From Salinisphaera sp. T31B1 (GTDB lineage: Bacteria; Pseudomonadota; Gammaproteobacteria; Nevskiales; Salinisphaeraceae): DNA of 64,000 nt. Made by a program: the position numbers and the translations under genes. The DNA lies in the NCBI RefSeq assembly GCF_040361275.1, contig NZ_APNH01000001.1, positions 434,001-498,000 on the forward strand, in the 5' to 3' direction. The first letter of the stretch is position 1. Each line of letters opens with the position of its first letter. The notes below the pieces were generated by a model, which was given only the letters and a program-made list of their open reading frames with translations, had not been told where the DNA came from and did not search any database. Below are positions 27,799 through 37,022 of this stretch, piece by piece.

Positions 27799-29817
27799 AT
27801 GGCCGGTCCCGCGCTGCTGGAAGTGGAATCGCTGCGGACCTGGCTGGATACCCCCGCCGGACTGCTACGTGCGGTCGACGACGTGAGCTTTTCGATCGCC
27901 GCCGGCGAGACGCTCGCCCTGCTCGGCGAGTCGGGCTGCGGCAAGTCGATGACCGCCCTGTCGCTGATGGGGCTGGCCCCGCGTCCGGCCACGCGCGTGC
28001 TCGATGGCCGGGTATGCCTGTCCGGTACCGATCTATTGGGGCTGGCCGAACGCGAACTGCGCGCACTGCGCGGCCGACGGATCGGCATGGTGTTCCAGGA
28101 ACCCATGAGCGCGCTCAACCCTGTGCTGACCATCGGCCAGCAGATCGGCGAGGCACTGTCGGCGCATCTGGGTCTGGCACGCAGTACAGCCCGCGAGCGC
28201 GGCCTGGAGCTGCTCGCCGAGGTGGGCATGCCCGAACCCGAACGCCGCTGGGATGCCTATCCGCATCAGCTGTCGGGCGGGCTCAAGCAACGCGTGGTGA
28301 TCGCCATAGCGCTGGCCGGCGAACCCGAACTGCTGATCGCCGACGAGCCGACCACTGCCCTCGATGTGACCATTCAGGCTCAGATTCTGGCGCTGCTGGC
28401 CGATATCCAGCGCCGGCGCGGCATGGCGCTGCTGCTGATCACCCACGACCTGGCCGTGGTCAGCGAGGTCGCCGATCGGGTGGCCGTGATGTATGCCGGG
28501 CATATCGTCGAACTCGCCGATCGCCAGACACTGTTCGCAGCCCCGCGCCATCCCTATACCCGCAAGCTGTTTGCCAGCCTGCCGGGTGCAACCCAGCGCG
28601 GCCAGAAGCTGGCGGCGATCCGCGGCACAGTGCCGCCACTGACCGCAACCCTGCCCGCCTGTCGTTTCGCCGAACGCTGCGAGCATGCCTGGCAGGACTG
28701 TTTCGAGACCCCGCCGAGCTGGCAACACGACCGCGGCAGCGCAGTACGCTGCCATCTCTACGATGCAAGGCACGCCGGCCGGCCGCTGCCGGCGGCGCCG
28801 CCGACGGCCGAGCAGCCGGCCGCGGTCTGTGCAGGCAAGCGCACGAGCCCGGCGCCGACGGTGCTCGATGCCCAGGAGGTGGCGGTTCACTTTCCCATCA
28901 CGCGTGGCCTGTTCAAGCGTACGGTCGGCCATGTGAAGGCCGTGGACGGGGTGTCGCTGACGCTGTCTGCCGGTCGCACGCTCGCGCTGGTCGGCGAGTC
29001 CGGCTGCGGCAAGACCACCCTCGGCCGCGCGCTGGCCCGGCTGGTCGACCCGACGGCCGGCCGCGTGGATTTCGAAGACCGGAATCTGGCCGAGCTGTCG
29101 GGGCGCGCGCTACGCGCGGCCCGGCGGCGCTTGCAGATGATCTTTCAGGATCCGTTCTCGTCGATGAACCCGCGGATGCTGGTCGGCGAGATCCTCGCCG
29201 AGGGGCTGGTAGCACAGCGGATCGGCGCCAACGCCGGCGAACGCCGGGCGCGAGCGGCGGCGCTGCTGGCCGACGTGGGCATGCCCGAATCCGCGCTCGA
29301 GCGCTATCCGCACGAATTCTCCGGCGGACAGCGACAGCGTATCTGCCTCGCCCGGGCGCTGGCCCTGGAGCCGGCCCTGTTGATCTGCGACGAACCGACC
29401 AGCGCGCTGGATGTTTCGGTGCAGGCGCAGGTCCTCAATCTGCTCAAGAGCCTGCAAAGCGAACGCGGTCTGGCCTACCTGTTCATCACCCACGACATGG
29501 CGGTGGTGTCGTATCTGGCCGATGACATCGCGGTGATGTATCTGGGGCGTATCGTCGAATCCGGCCCGGCCGAGCGCGTGCTCACCGAGCCCCGGCATCC
29601 TTATACGCAGGCCCTTTTGTCGGCACGGCCGGCGATCGGCGGCGATATCAGCCGCGAGCGCATCCGGCTGAGCGGCGATCTGCCCTCCCCGGCCGATCCG
29701 CCGAGCGGCTGTCATTTTCACCCGCGATGCCCGTACGCGATGGACCGCTGCCGGCGCGAAGACCCGGCCGCGCGGGACTTCGGCGAGGGTCATACCGCCC
29801 GCTGCCTGCTCTACTGA
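27799..29817 (+). CDS. Fused dual-ATPase peptide ABC transporter subunit (YejF-like)
   Basis: The 672-residue protein contains two complete nucleotide-binding domains. NBD1 has GESGCGKS (about 44-51), LSGGLKQRV and [12 protein letters not shown]2 has GESGCGKTT (about 401-409), [15 protein letters not shown] and CDEPTSALD. Each is followed by an oligopeptide-transporter C-terminal cysteine region ([28 protein letters not shown]). This is the DppDF/YejF arrangement fused in one chain. ATG 27799 overlaps the stop of the permease region by context (TGACATGG), fixing a tightly packed operon. Confidence 0.95.
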   Translation: MAGPALLEVESLRTWLDTPAGLLRAVDDVSFSIAAGETLALLGESGCGKSMTALSLMGLAPRPATRVLDGRVCLSGTDLLGLAERELRALRGRRIGMVFQEPMSALNPVLTIGQQIGEALSAHLGLARSTARERGLELLAEVGMPEPERRWDAYPHQLSGGLKQRVVIAIALAGEPELLIADEPTTALDVTIQAQILALLADIQRRRGMALLLITHDLAVVSEVADRVAVMYAGHIVELADRQTLFAAPRHPYTRKLFASLPGATQRGQKLAAIRGTVPPLTATLPACRFAERCEHAWQDCFETPPSWQHDRGSAVRCHLYDARHAGRPLPAAPPTAEQPAAVCAGKRTSPAPTVLDAQEVAVHFPITRGLFKRTVGHVKAVDGVSLTLSAGRTLALVGESGCGKTTLGRALARLVDPTAGRVDFEDRNLAELSGRALRAARRRLQMIFQDPFSSMNPRMLVGEILAEGLVAQRIGANAGERRARAAALLADVGMPESALERYPHEFSGGQRQRICLARALALEPALLICDEPTSALDVSVQAQVLNLLKSLQSERGLAYLFITHDMAVVSYLADDIAVMYLGRIVESGPAERVLTEPRHPYTQALLSARPAIGGDISRERIRLSGDLPSPADPPSGCHFHPRCPYAMDRCRREDPAARDFGEGHTARCLLY

Positions 29818-29867
29818 CGCCCCCAGCGAGCGGTGGCCTCAACCGCTGGCGCGGCGCTGACGTGCTC

Positions 29868-31598
29868 TCAGGCGCACAACGTGAGCGCCTGCTCGACAGC
29901 CATCGGGCTTTCATCGAGCAGCGTGCGCACAACCGTAGCCTCGTCGCCGGCCGGCGCAGGGGCGAGCGGATCCGCCGGCGTCAATTTGTGGCGCACCACC
30001 AGCAGCGCCAGTGCCAGACGGCGGGCATCGGCCGGCTGTCGAGCGGCTTCCCAGGCCAGAAACACCGCGCTGCACAGATGATAGAGCGCGCTGGCGACCT
30101 GGCGCACGATCTCGTCGTCGCCCTGGTCAGCCGTTTCGGCCACCAGGCTGGCGACACGATCCACCCGCGCTGCAAGCGTTGTCCGCACGGCATCGGGGAT
30201 GCCGTCGTCGGCGAGCAGCGAATGCAGATAGCTCACCAGCGGTGCCAGCGTTTGCTGTCGGCGTACCGCACGCAGGACATCGAGCGCGACGATATTGCTG
30301 GTGCCCTCCCAGATCGAGCCCAGATGCGCATCGCGCAGGAGCTTGGCATCCGGCCATTCCTCGATATAGCCAACGCCGCCGCGCACCTCCATGGCGTCGG
30401 CGGTGGCCTTGCGGGAGTCGCGGGTGGCCCGGAACTTGATCAGCGGCGTGAGGATGCGCACGAGTTTTGCGGCTGTGTCGTCGCCGGCATCGGCAGCGTC
30501 CAGACACCGGCTGATCTGCATGAACATCGAACGCGCCTGCTCGGCGGGCAGCATGATCTTGAGCAACTGGCGCTGCATGAGCGGCATGTCGATCAGGCGG
30601 CGGCCGAACGCTTCGCGATGGCGGGCGACATGCAACGATTCGCTGAGCGCGCGCCGCATGAGCCCGGCCGCGCGTACGCCGTTGGACAGTCGCGACATGT
30701 TCATCATGTCCGCGATCTGCTGGAAACCGCGGCCGATATCGCCGATCAGATAGGCCGTGGCACCTTCGAGTACGATCTCGCCGCTGGCCATCGAACGCGT
30801 GCCCAGCTTGTCCTTGAGGCGCACGATCCGATACCGGTTGCGTGTGCCGTCGGCCAGCGTCTTGGGCAGAAGGAACAGGCCGATACCGGCCATGCCCTCG
30901 GGCGCATCGTCGGCGCGGGCGAGCACCATGGCCAGATCGGCGTCGACATTGGAACAGAACCACTTGTCGCCGGCCAGCCGCCACTCGCCGTCCTGTTCGT
31001 AGGCCCGGGTGGTAATCCGGGCGATATCCGAGCCGGCGGCCTGTTCGGTCATGAACATCGCGCCCTGATAGAGCGTATCCATGTCGCGCGACGTCAGATA
31101 GGGCAGAAACCGGTCGACGAGCTCGGCGTCACCGAACTTGCGCAGCGTACGCGTGAGCGAGTCCGTCATGCTCACCGGGCAACACAATCCGAATTCGGCC
31201 TGTACGAACAGATACGTCAGCGCGTACTTGATCAGCGACGGGCGTTTCGTGTCGGTATGGCTGAGTGCGGCCAGGCCGAGTTCGCCGTATGCCACACGTT
31301 CGAGCGCGACATAGCTCGGATGCTTGTCCAGACACTGGATATCCTCGCCGCGTCGATTGCGATGCACCAGCTTGGGCGGATTCTTATCGGCGGTCAGCGC
31401 CCAGTCGTCGAGTTCGCTCGCGGCTTGCCGGCCCAGCGCCACGAGCGACGGCTCGAGCTCGGCATAGCGTTCGTCGCCGAGATAGACCCGCAGCACGCGC
31501 GCCAGATCGGGGTCGCGCTCGAACAGGCTGAGGCCGTGCGCATCCGGAATGTTGCGCTGTGAGGTGGTATCGCCGCGGTGGGCTGAATCGGTCGACAT
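29868..31598 (-). CDS. Acyl-CoA dehydrogenase, AidB/ACAD11-like
   Basis: This 576-residue flavoprotein has the FAD-binding segments MTEQAAGSDI (about 182-191) and WRLAGDKWFCSNVDAD, the RHREAFGRRLIDMPLMQ helix, and the EVRGGVGYIEEWPDAKLLRDA plus IWEGTSNIVALD region typical of the AidB/long-tailed acyl-CoA dehydrogenases. The extra C-terminal helical domain fits that subgroup. It may oxidise acyl-CoAs or, like AidB, bind DNA; the sequence alone does not decide. It is divergent from a LysR regulator with a palindromic site between them. Confidence 0.92.
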   Translation of the reverse strand: MSTDSAHRGDTTSQRNIPDAHGLSLFERDPDLARVLRVYLGDERYAELEPSLVALGRQAASELDDWALTADKNPPKLVHRNRRGEDIQCLDKHPSYVALERVAYGELGLAALSHTDTKRPSLIKYALTYLFVQAEFGLCCPVSMTDSLTRTLRKFGDAELVDRFLPYLTSRDMDTLYQGAMFMTEQAAGSDIARITTRAYEQDGEWRLAGDKWFCSNVDADLAMVLARADDAPEGMAGIGLFLLPKTLADGTRNRYRIVRLKDKLGTRSMASGEIVLEGATAYLIGDIGRGFQQIADMMNMSRLSNGVRAAGLMRRALSESLHVARHREAFGRRLIDMPLMQRQLLKIMLPAEQARSMFMQISRCLDAADAGDDTAAKLVRILTPLIKFRATRDSRKATADAMEVRGGVGYIEEWPDAKLLRDAHLGSIWEGTSNIVALDVLRAVRRQQTLAPLVSYLHSLLADDGIPDAVRTTLAARVDRVASLVAETADQGDDEIVRQVASALYHLCSAVFLAWEAARQPADARRLALALLVVRHKLTPADPLAPAPAGDEATVVRTLLDESPMAVEQALTLCA

Positions 31599-31640
31599 GG
31601 GCAGGCTCGGTTGGATCGCTACCCCAGCCTAGAAGCCGTT

Positions 31641-31695
31641 TTCGATAGACGTCCAATACAATTGCTATCCTGTTCGATAAACGCCGCTTATCGAA
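31641..31695. promoter_or_regulatory. Probable LysR-type operator in divergent promoter region
   Basis: A perfect inverted repeat, TTCGATAA (31673-31680) and TTATCGAA (31688-31695), has a 7-base centre and lies 15 bp before the LysR start codon. A further half-site TTCGATA lies at 31641-31647. The arrangement, a palindrome plus a distal half-site between divergent genes, is what LysR-type regulators use for self-repression and target activation. Confidence 0.6.
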
Positions 31696-31710
31696 GATCG
31701 CCACCTGACC

Positions 31711-32598
31711 ATGGACCTGAAGCAGCTACGCTATTTCGTGGCCGTCGCACACGAGCTGCACTTCGGGCGGGCGGCGGCACGTCTGCATATCTCGCAGCCG
31801 GCACTGAGCTTCGATATCAAGAAGTTCGAACAACAGCTCGGCGTGGTCCTGCTGCGCCGCAATAACAAGCGCGTGGAGCTGACCAGTGCCGGCGCGCTGC
31901 TGCTGGTCGAAGCCGAACGCCTGCTTGCCCATGCTGCCGATGCCGAACAGCTCGTACGGCGTTCTGCCGATGGGCTGACCGGTCGCCTGCGCGTGGGGTT
32001 CGTCAATTCGATGTTGCTGCGCGGCCTGCCGGAAGCCATCGAATCCTTCGCATGCCGACATCCGCGGATCGATATCGTGCTCAAGGAACTCAATACCGAT
32101 GAACAGATCGCTGCGCTGACCGGCCGGCGGATCGATATCGGCTGTGCGCACTGGAACCGTCCTACGCACGACATCGTCAGCGAAACGCTGTGCCACGAGC
32201 CATTCGTCTGCTGTCTGCCGGTCAATCATGCACGTGCCCGGGATCAAACGATCGACCTGGCGAACCTGGCCGACGAGGCGTTCATCCTCTTTCCACGCGC
32301 GGTATCGCCGCACTATCACGACCAGATCGTCGCGCTCTGCATCGGTGCCGGTTTCAGCCCGCAGATCCGCCACGAGGCGCGACTGTGGCAGACGGTGGTC
32401 ACGATGGTCGAGTACGGCATGGGTATCGCGCTCGTGCCCGAGCCGCTGACTCGTACCGCCAGCGATCGCGTCTGTTTTCGAGCGCTTGCCGGCGAGACCG
32501 GCGCCTCCGAAGTGCGGGTGTTGCGCCGCGCCTGCGCCGATGAGCGGCTGGTCGATGCATTCGCGGCATGTCTCAAAGATACAGTCGCGCGAGGCTAA
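31711..32598 (+). CDS. LysR-family transcriptional regulator
   Basis: This 295-residue protein has the N-terminal winged helix-turn-helix MDLKQLRYFVAVAHELHFG / AAARLHISQPALSFDIKKFE (residues 1-60) and a C-terminal periplasmic-binding-type effector domain (about 90-290). It most resembles the CynR/BenM-like group. Divergent position suggests it controls the acyl-CoA dehydrogenase gene through the palindrome at 31673-31695. The effector is unknown. Confidence 0.92.
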   Translation: MDLKQLRYFVAVAHELHFGRAAARLHISQPALSFDIKKFEQQLGVVLLRRNNKRVELTSAGALLLVEAERLLAHAADAEQLVRRSADGLTGRLRVGFVNSMLLRGLPEAIESFACRHPRIDIVLKELNTDEQIAALTGRRIDIGCAHWNRPTHDIVSETLCHEPFVCCLPVNHARARDQTIDLANLADEAFILFPRAVSPHYHDQIVALCIGAGFSPQIRHEARLWQTVVTMVEYGMGIALVPEPLTRTASDRVCFRALAGETGASEVRVLRRACADERLVDAFAACLKDTVARG

Positions 32599-32653
32599 AA
32601 ATCCCCGTTAGGCGCTGCAGGTCGTTGATTGTACGGCGTTCCACGTGGCACCA

Positions 32654-32687
32654 ACGACAAGGGCCGCCCGTGGGCAGCCCTTGTCGT
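32654..32687. terminator. Hairpin between convergent lysR-type gene and phoX
   Basis: A perfect 11-bp inverted repeat, ACGACAAGGGC (32654-32664) and GCCCTTGTCGT (32677-32687), has a 12-base loop. It lies between two converging stop codons, as expected of a bidirectional terminator, but lacks a strong T-run on either side. Confidence 0.5.
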
Positions 32688-32705
32688 GACCGGGTCCGAG
32701 CCCTC

Positions 32706-34880
32706 TCAGACCGCGATCTGCCCGCCGTCGGCCTTCTGGATGACGACCGTCGACGCCCGCGGTCGCACGCTGCCGCGGGTGACCTGGGTGGCATCGTCGG
32801 TGGAGGGCCAGTTGCCCGGGTGCTGAATGTTGATGAACAGCGCACGCTTGTCCGGCGTGGCGAAGATGCCGGTGACCTCACAGCCGTTGGGCCCGACCGC
32901 GAAACGCTTGAGCTGCGCCTGGTCGGACGGATCGATCACCGACATGTCGCCGTTGGCGCGGCTGACCGATGACGGGATTACCGCCAGCACCTGGTCGTTG
33001 GTATCGTCGTCGACCTCGTTGCCGCTATTGTCGGTCTGGATCCACAGAATGCCTTGCCCGTCGTCGCGGTCGTCGTACCAGAGACCGTCGGGGCTGGCGA
33101 ACTGGTTGGATTCGGTCAGACCGGACGGATTGTCGTCGGAGCCGGCCGCGCCCCCGAACACGAAGATGTCCCAAGAGAACGTGGTGTCGCCCGGCGACGG
33201 TTCCCGCCAGCGGATCACCTGTCCGCCTTCATTATCCGCTCGGGGGTTGGCCGCATTGACCGGCGCGCTCGCATACCCTGCGCCGAGCTCGGCGAGGTCG
33301 TTCGCACCCTGGGTGAACATGGCCTCGGTCCCTTGGGCGGTTCGATCCGAATTGTTGGTACAGGTCATGTAGACATCGCCCGATACCGGGTCGACGGTGC
33401 CCCACTCCGGCCGGTCCATGGGCGTGGCGCCGACCAGATCGGCTGCATCACAGGTGTGGATGATGATGCCGGCCAGATCATCGGCGGCCAGACCCAGGGC
33501 GGCGGCCAGCGTCTGATCGCCGCTCTGGGTCATGGCATCCGGCGTCAGCGCCAGCCACTCGCCGCTGCCATCGTCGTTGAACCGGGCGACGTACAGCGTG
33601 CCGGCATCCAGATACTTGTCGCCCAGCGCCAGCCGGTCCGTACCCATGGCAGACGGCATGTTGGCATCGGTTTCACTCCACAGGGCGTCGGAGACGAACT
33701 TGTAGATATATTCGTTGCGCGAGTCGTGCCCGGAATAGAACACCACCGGCTGGCCTTCGGTGAGCTTGCCCACCCAGCACCCTTCATGGCGAAAACGGCC
33801 CAGGGCCGTACGCTTGATCGGCCGCGAGGTCTGGGTGTACGGGTCGATCTCGACGATATAGCCGTAGGTACGGGGTTCGTTGCGATAGTCGTCGGTGGCC
33901 GATTCGCCGCGCGGCGTGGCATCGAAACGCGCGAATTCGCCATTGTCCTCGGTGGCATCACCCGCCGCGGTCTCCCAGGCATACCGGCCCCGCCCGGCGC
34001 TGATGCCCAGGCGATCGTCGTCGGCATAGCGCTCGCCATCCTTGATGAACACGCTTGGCCAGTTCTCCTCGCAGCTCAGGTAGGTGCCCCAGGGCGTATA
34101 ACCGCAGGCACAGTTGTTGTTGGTGCCGCGGGTGACCGTGCCGTTTTCGGAGTAGGCCGTCTTGACGTAGTCCGAGCCGGCCACGGGACCGCGCAGCGCG
34201 ATCGGCGTGGCCGTGGTGATCCGGCGGTTGTAGGACGTATCGTCGGCCAGCGACCAGACACCTTCGTCGGAGCGCACGACTCGGACCACGGTCACGCCAT
34301 GCGCGTTGATCTCGGTGCGCACTTCATCGGCCGGACGGGCGCCTTCGCCGTCTTGCTGACCGGTCGGGCCGCCCTGGGGCGCCCAGAGCGCCGCCTGGTC
34401 GATGTATTCGTTGTTCATCGCGAGCAGGAAATCGCGGGAGGCGTTGTCGTCGTCCAGCGGGAAGTGATACATGCCGTCGTGATGCATGCCCACGCTGTTG
34501 TCCTGGATCTCCGGCGTGAAGGCCAGATTCTCGGAGAACGCGGGCGCCGAGGCATTGATCGGGGTCCCCCACGGGATGAACACCTGGGCGGTATAGCCCT
34601 CGGGCACGACCACGGCGTCGGTCTTGGACCCGGCCACGGCTTCGAATGCCAGCCTCATGGCCGCGGCCGTGTCGTCGTCGTTCATGCCGCGGTCGGTATC
34701 CACGCCATCGTCGTCGCTGCTGCAGGCGGTCAGCCCGAAGCCGGCGAGCATGCTCACCGCGGCCACGTTGAGTCCGCCGCGCATGATGTCGCGACGCGAC
34801 AGCCGCCGCTCCAGCACGGAGGAAAACGGTTCGTTATCGCTGTCGTTAAGCAGACGGTGGTCTTCGATTTCTTGGCTCAC
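32706..34880 (-). CDS. phoX: PhoX-family alkaline phosphatase
   Basis: PhoX is a secreted, calcium- and iron-dependent phosphomonoesterase used to obtain phosphate from organic esters. The 724-residue protein has a Tat signal (SRRDIMRGG, residues 28-36, then a hydrophobic stretch) and a possible lipobox LTAC at Cys53. The PhoX/DUF839 body includes SVGMHHDGMYHFPL, NNNCACGYTPWGTYLSCEEN and FRHEGCWVGKL. The GTG start is fixed by AAGGGAG at 34887-34893, six bases upstream. A Pho box and -10 lie 69-102 bp upstream, so it should be induced with pstS. Confidence 0.93.
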   Translation of the reverse strand: MSQEIEDHRLLNDSDNEPFSSVLERRLSRRDIMRGGLNVAAVSMLAGFGLTACSSDDDGVDTDRGMNDDDTAAAMRLAFEAVAGSKTDAVVVPEGYTAQVFIPWGTPINASAPAFSENLAFTPEIQDNSVGMHHDGMYHFPLDDDNASRDFLLAMNNEYIDQAALWAPQGGPTGQQDGEGARPADEVRTEINAHGVTVVRVVRSDEGVWSLADDTSYNRRITTATPIALRGPVAGSDYVKTAYSENGTVTRGTNNNCACGYTPWGTYLSCEENWPSVFIKDGERYADDDRLGISAGRGRYAWETAAGDATEDNGEFARFDATPRGESATDDYRNEPRTYGYIVEIDPYTQTSRPIKRTALGRFRHEGCWVGKLTEGQPVVFYSGHDSRNEYIYKFVSDALWSETDANMPSAMGTDRLALGDKYLDAGTLYVARFNDDGSGEWLALTPDAMTQSGDQTLAAALGLAADDLAGIIIHTCDAADLVGATPMDRPEWGTVDPVSGDVYMTCTNNSDRTAQGTEAMFTQGANDLAELGAGYASAPVNAANPRADNEGGQVIRWREPSPGDTTFSWDIFVFGGAAGSDDNPSGLTESNQFASPDGLWYDDRDDGQGILWIQTDNSGNEVDDDTNDQVLAVIPSSVSRANGDMSVIDPSDQAQLKRFAVGPNGCEVTGIFATPDKRALFINIQHPGNWPSTDDATQVTRGSVRPRASTVVIQKADGGQIAV

Positions 34881-34948
34881 GGATCGCTCCCTTGTGCTTT
34901 CGAGTCGGTGGTCAGGCGCGATCCCCGATCGCGCATCGAATGCGAAGC

Positions 34949-34982
34949 ACCTTAGAGGGCGTTCATGACAAACCGGTGAAGC
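34949..34982 (-). promoter_or_regulatory. Probable Pho box and -10 element of phoX
   Basis: On the minus strand GCTTCAC (34976-34982), a 4-bp spacer and TTGTCAT (34965-34971) form a Pho-box-like direct repeat (4 of 7 and 6 of 7 to CTGTCAT/C). Exactly ten bases on is TAAGGT (34949-34954), which keeps the T, A and final T of a -10. The same spacing occurs before pstS and before the phosphodiesterase gene. Confidence 0.6.
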
Positions 34983-35011
34983 CAGCGCCGAGCCATGACG
35001 CCGGCCGGCGG

Positions 35012-35539
35012 CTAGCGTGCGGACAGGGCGTTGCCGAACGCTGCGAGCGTCTCGTCGGAAAACAGGACGAAGCGCACATGGGTCAGGCCCGTGCCCCGTT
35101 CGATGGCGTCGGTCACGGTATCGATCGCAATCCGGCCGGCCTCGCCGAGCGGGTAACCGTAGATGCCGCAGGAGATCGCCGGAAAGGCGATGGACCGGGC
35201 ACCGGCCTTGTCAGCCAGCGCCATGGCCTGCCGATAGCAGCTCGCCAGCTGTTCGGCGACCGGCTGGCGCTGGCTGTAGACCGGGCCGGCGCAATGAATC
35301 ACGTGATCGTTGGGCAGCTCGAAGGCCGGCGTGATCACCGCCTCGCCGGCTTCGATCGGACCGAGGGCGCGGCTGGCCTCGACCAGACGCGGGCCGGCCG
35401 CGCGATTGATCGCCCCGTCCACGCCGCCACCGCCCTTGAGCTGCTTGTTGGCCGCGTTGACGATGATGTCGATATCGCACTGACGGGTGATATCGCCCTT
35501 GACACACTCGATGGCCACATCCTGTATTTCGCGCTGCAT
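35012..35539 (-). CDS. Macro-domain protein (ADP-ribose binding/hydrolase, YmdB-like)
   Basis: This 175-residue single macro domain has the distal-ribose loop NAANKQLKGGGGVDGAI (about 26-42) and the phosphate loop SCGIYGYPL (about 123-131), as in enzymes that deacetylate O-acetyl-ADP-ribose or remove ADP-ribose from proteins. ATG 35539 is set by AGGAGG ten bases upstream. It is divergent from the DUF2254 gene with only 62 bp between. No ADP-ribosyltransferase is nearby. Confidence 0.9.
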   Translation of the reverse strand: MQREIQDVAIECVKGDITRQCDIDIIVNAANKQLKGGGGVDGAINRAAGPRLVEASRALGPIEAGEAVITPAFELPNDHVIHCAGPVYSQRQPVAEQLASCYRQAMALADKAGARSIAFPAISCGIYGYPLGEAGRIAIDTVTDAIERGTGLTHVRFVLFSDETLAAFGNALSAR

Positions 35540-35601
35540 GATGCACAGCCTCCTGCGGTAAAGTGCCCCTCCATCATCCGACTTTGCATGGACGCGGCCA
35601 A

Positions 35602-36948
35602 ATGGCGCAGTTAACGAAAATCTGGAACGAACTGCGCAGCAGCTACTGGTTCGTCCCGACGGTGATGTCGATTCTCGCCGCGCTCGCCTCCTTCGCACTC
35701 ATCGCAATCGACCGGGTGATCGGCAACGAGTGGGTCAACGCCGTTCCGTGGGTCTATCAGGTCCAGGCCGAGGGCGCGCGAGGCCTGTTGACTACCGTGG
35801 CCGGCTCGATGATCGGCGTGGCGGGCGTGACGTTTTCGATCACCATCGCCGCACTGTCATACACCACGTCCACGCTCGGCCCGAGACTGCTCACCAATTT
35901 CATGAACGACACCGGCAACCAAGTGACGCTGGGCACGTTCGTGTCCACGTTCGTCTACTGTCTGTTGCTGCTGCGCACGATTCAGGCCGGTGACGATACG
36001 GCCGCGACCTTCGTGCCGCATCTGGCCATGCTGTTTGCGATCTTCATGGCCGTGGCCAGCCTGGCGGTGCTGATCTATTTCATCCACCACATCACCGAAT
36101 CGCTGCATGTCTCCAACGTGGTGGGCAATGTCGCTCGCGACCTGGACGCCGCCATCGACGACTATGAGCGACGTTCGATCGAGGCGGCCCAGCAGCCGTC
36201 GGCTTTTCTGCCGTCGGATTTCAGCGACACGGCGGTGGCGGTTCGAGCCGACGGCGACGGCTACATCCAGAATCTCATCTATCGGTCGCTCGTCAATCAG
36301 GCGGTCCAGCACGACCTGGTGCTGCGGATCGAACGCGGGCCGGGCGATTTCGTAGCCACGGGCCAGACATTGCTAAAGGCCTGGCCGGCCGGGCGTGTCG
36401 ACGACGACGTGACCGCCGCCCTGGTCGATGCCTATGCCTGGGGCCGCCAGCGCACCCAGTCGCAGGACGTGTTCTTTCTGGTCAACGAACTGGTCGAGAT
36501 CGCTGCACGGGCGTTGTCGCCGGGTATCAACGACCCGTATACCGCCATGGGCTGTCTGGACTGGCTGAGCGTCGCGCTCAACCGACTGGCGCGACGGGAT
36601 GTCGCGCATCTGCATCATTTCGACGGCGACGGGCGGCTGCGCGTATGGGCCGCCGGATTCGACTTCACGGCGCTGGCCGAGGCAATCTACGACCAGCTGC
36701 GCAGTTACTTCGCCACCGACCGTAACGCCTCTGTGCACATGCTGCGCCGAATGGGAGAGACCGGCGAGTTCCTGACCGACGGTGACCAGAGAAAACTCAT
36801 GCGCACACAGGCAGATGCTTTGCGAGAGGCCGCGCTGGAAGCAATGACCAGCACTCGCGATCGCGCCGCCGTGGAGCAGGCGCATCGCCGTGCGATCCGC
36901 TTGATCGGCGGTCCCGGCGAGCGCAGCGAGCACGCCGACCTGGCTTGA
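35602..36948 (+). CDS. DUF2254 membrane protein
   Basis: The 448-residue protein has about four membrane helices in its first 190 residues (starting YWFVPTVMSILAALASFALI) and a soluble C-terminal half. The segment FSITIAALSYTTSTLGPRLL and ALSPGINDPYTAMGCLDWL are conserved marks of DUF2254. No activity is established. ATG 35602 is chosen because the segment before it is short and polar. Confidence 0.88.
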   Translation: MAQLTKIWNELRSSYWFVPTVMSILAALASFALIAIDRVIGNEWVNAVPWVYQVQAEGARGLLTTVAGSMIGVAGVTFSITIAALSYTTSTLGPRLLTNFMNDTGNQVTLGTFVSTFVYCLLLLRTIQAGDDTAATFVPHLAMLFAIFMAVASLAVLIYFIHHITESLHVSNVVGNVARDLDAAIDDYERRSIEAAQQPSAFLPSDFSDTAVAVRADGDGYIQNLIYRSLVNQAVQHDLVLRIERGPGDFVATGQTLLKAWPAGRVDDDVTAALVDAYAWGRQRTQSQDVFFLVNELVEIAARALSPGINDPYTAMGCLDWLSVALNRLARRDVAHLHHFDGDGRLRVWAAGFDFTALAEAIYDQLRSYFATDRNASVHMLRRMGETGEFLTDGDQRKLMRTQADALREAALEAMTSTRDRAAVEQAHRRAIRLIGGPGERSEHADLA

Positions 36949-37022
36949 TCGAAACCCGGGCTCGGCCGATGATGACCGGTTAGCACGCGGCGACCCGCGT
37001 CAATCCATCGACCGCAAAAGCC

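Noticed and set aside
26301-28229. Minus-strand open frame under the ABC permease and ATPase genes
   Set aside because: The sense strand encodes clear permease and ATPase motifs; the antisense product is low-complexity.
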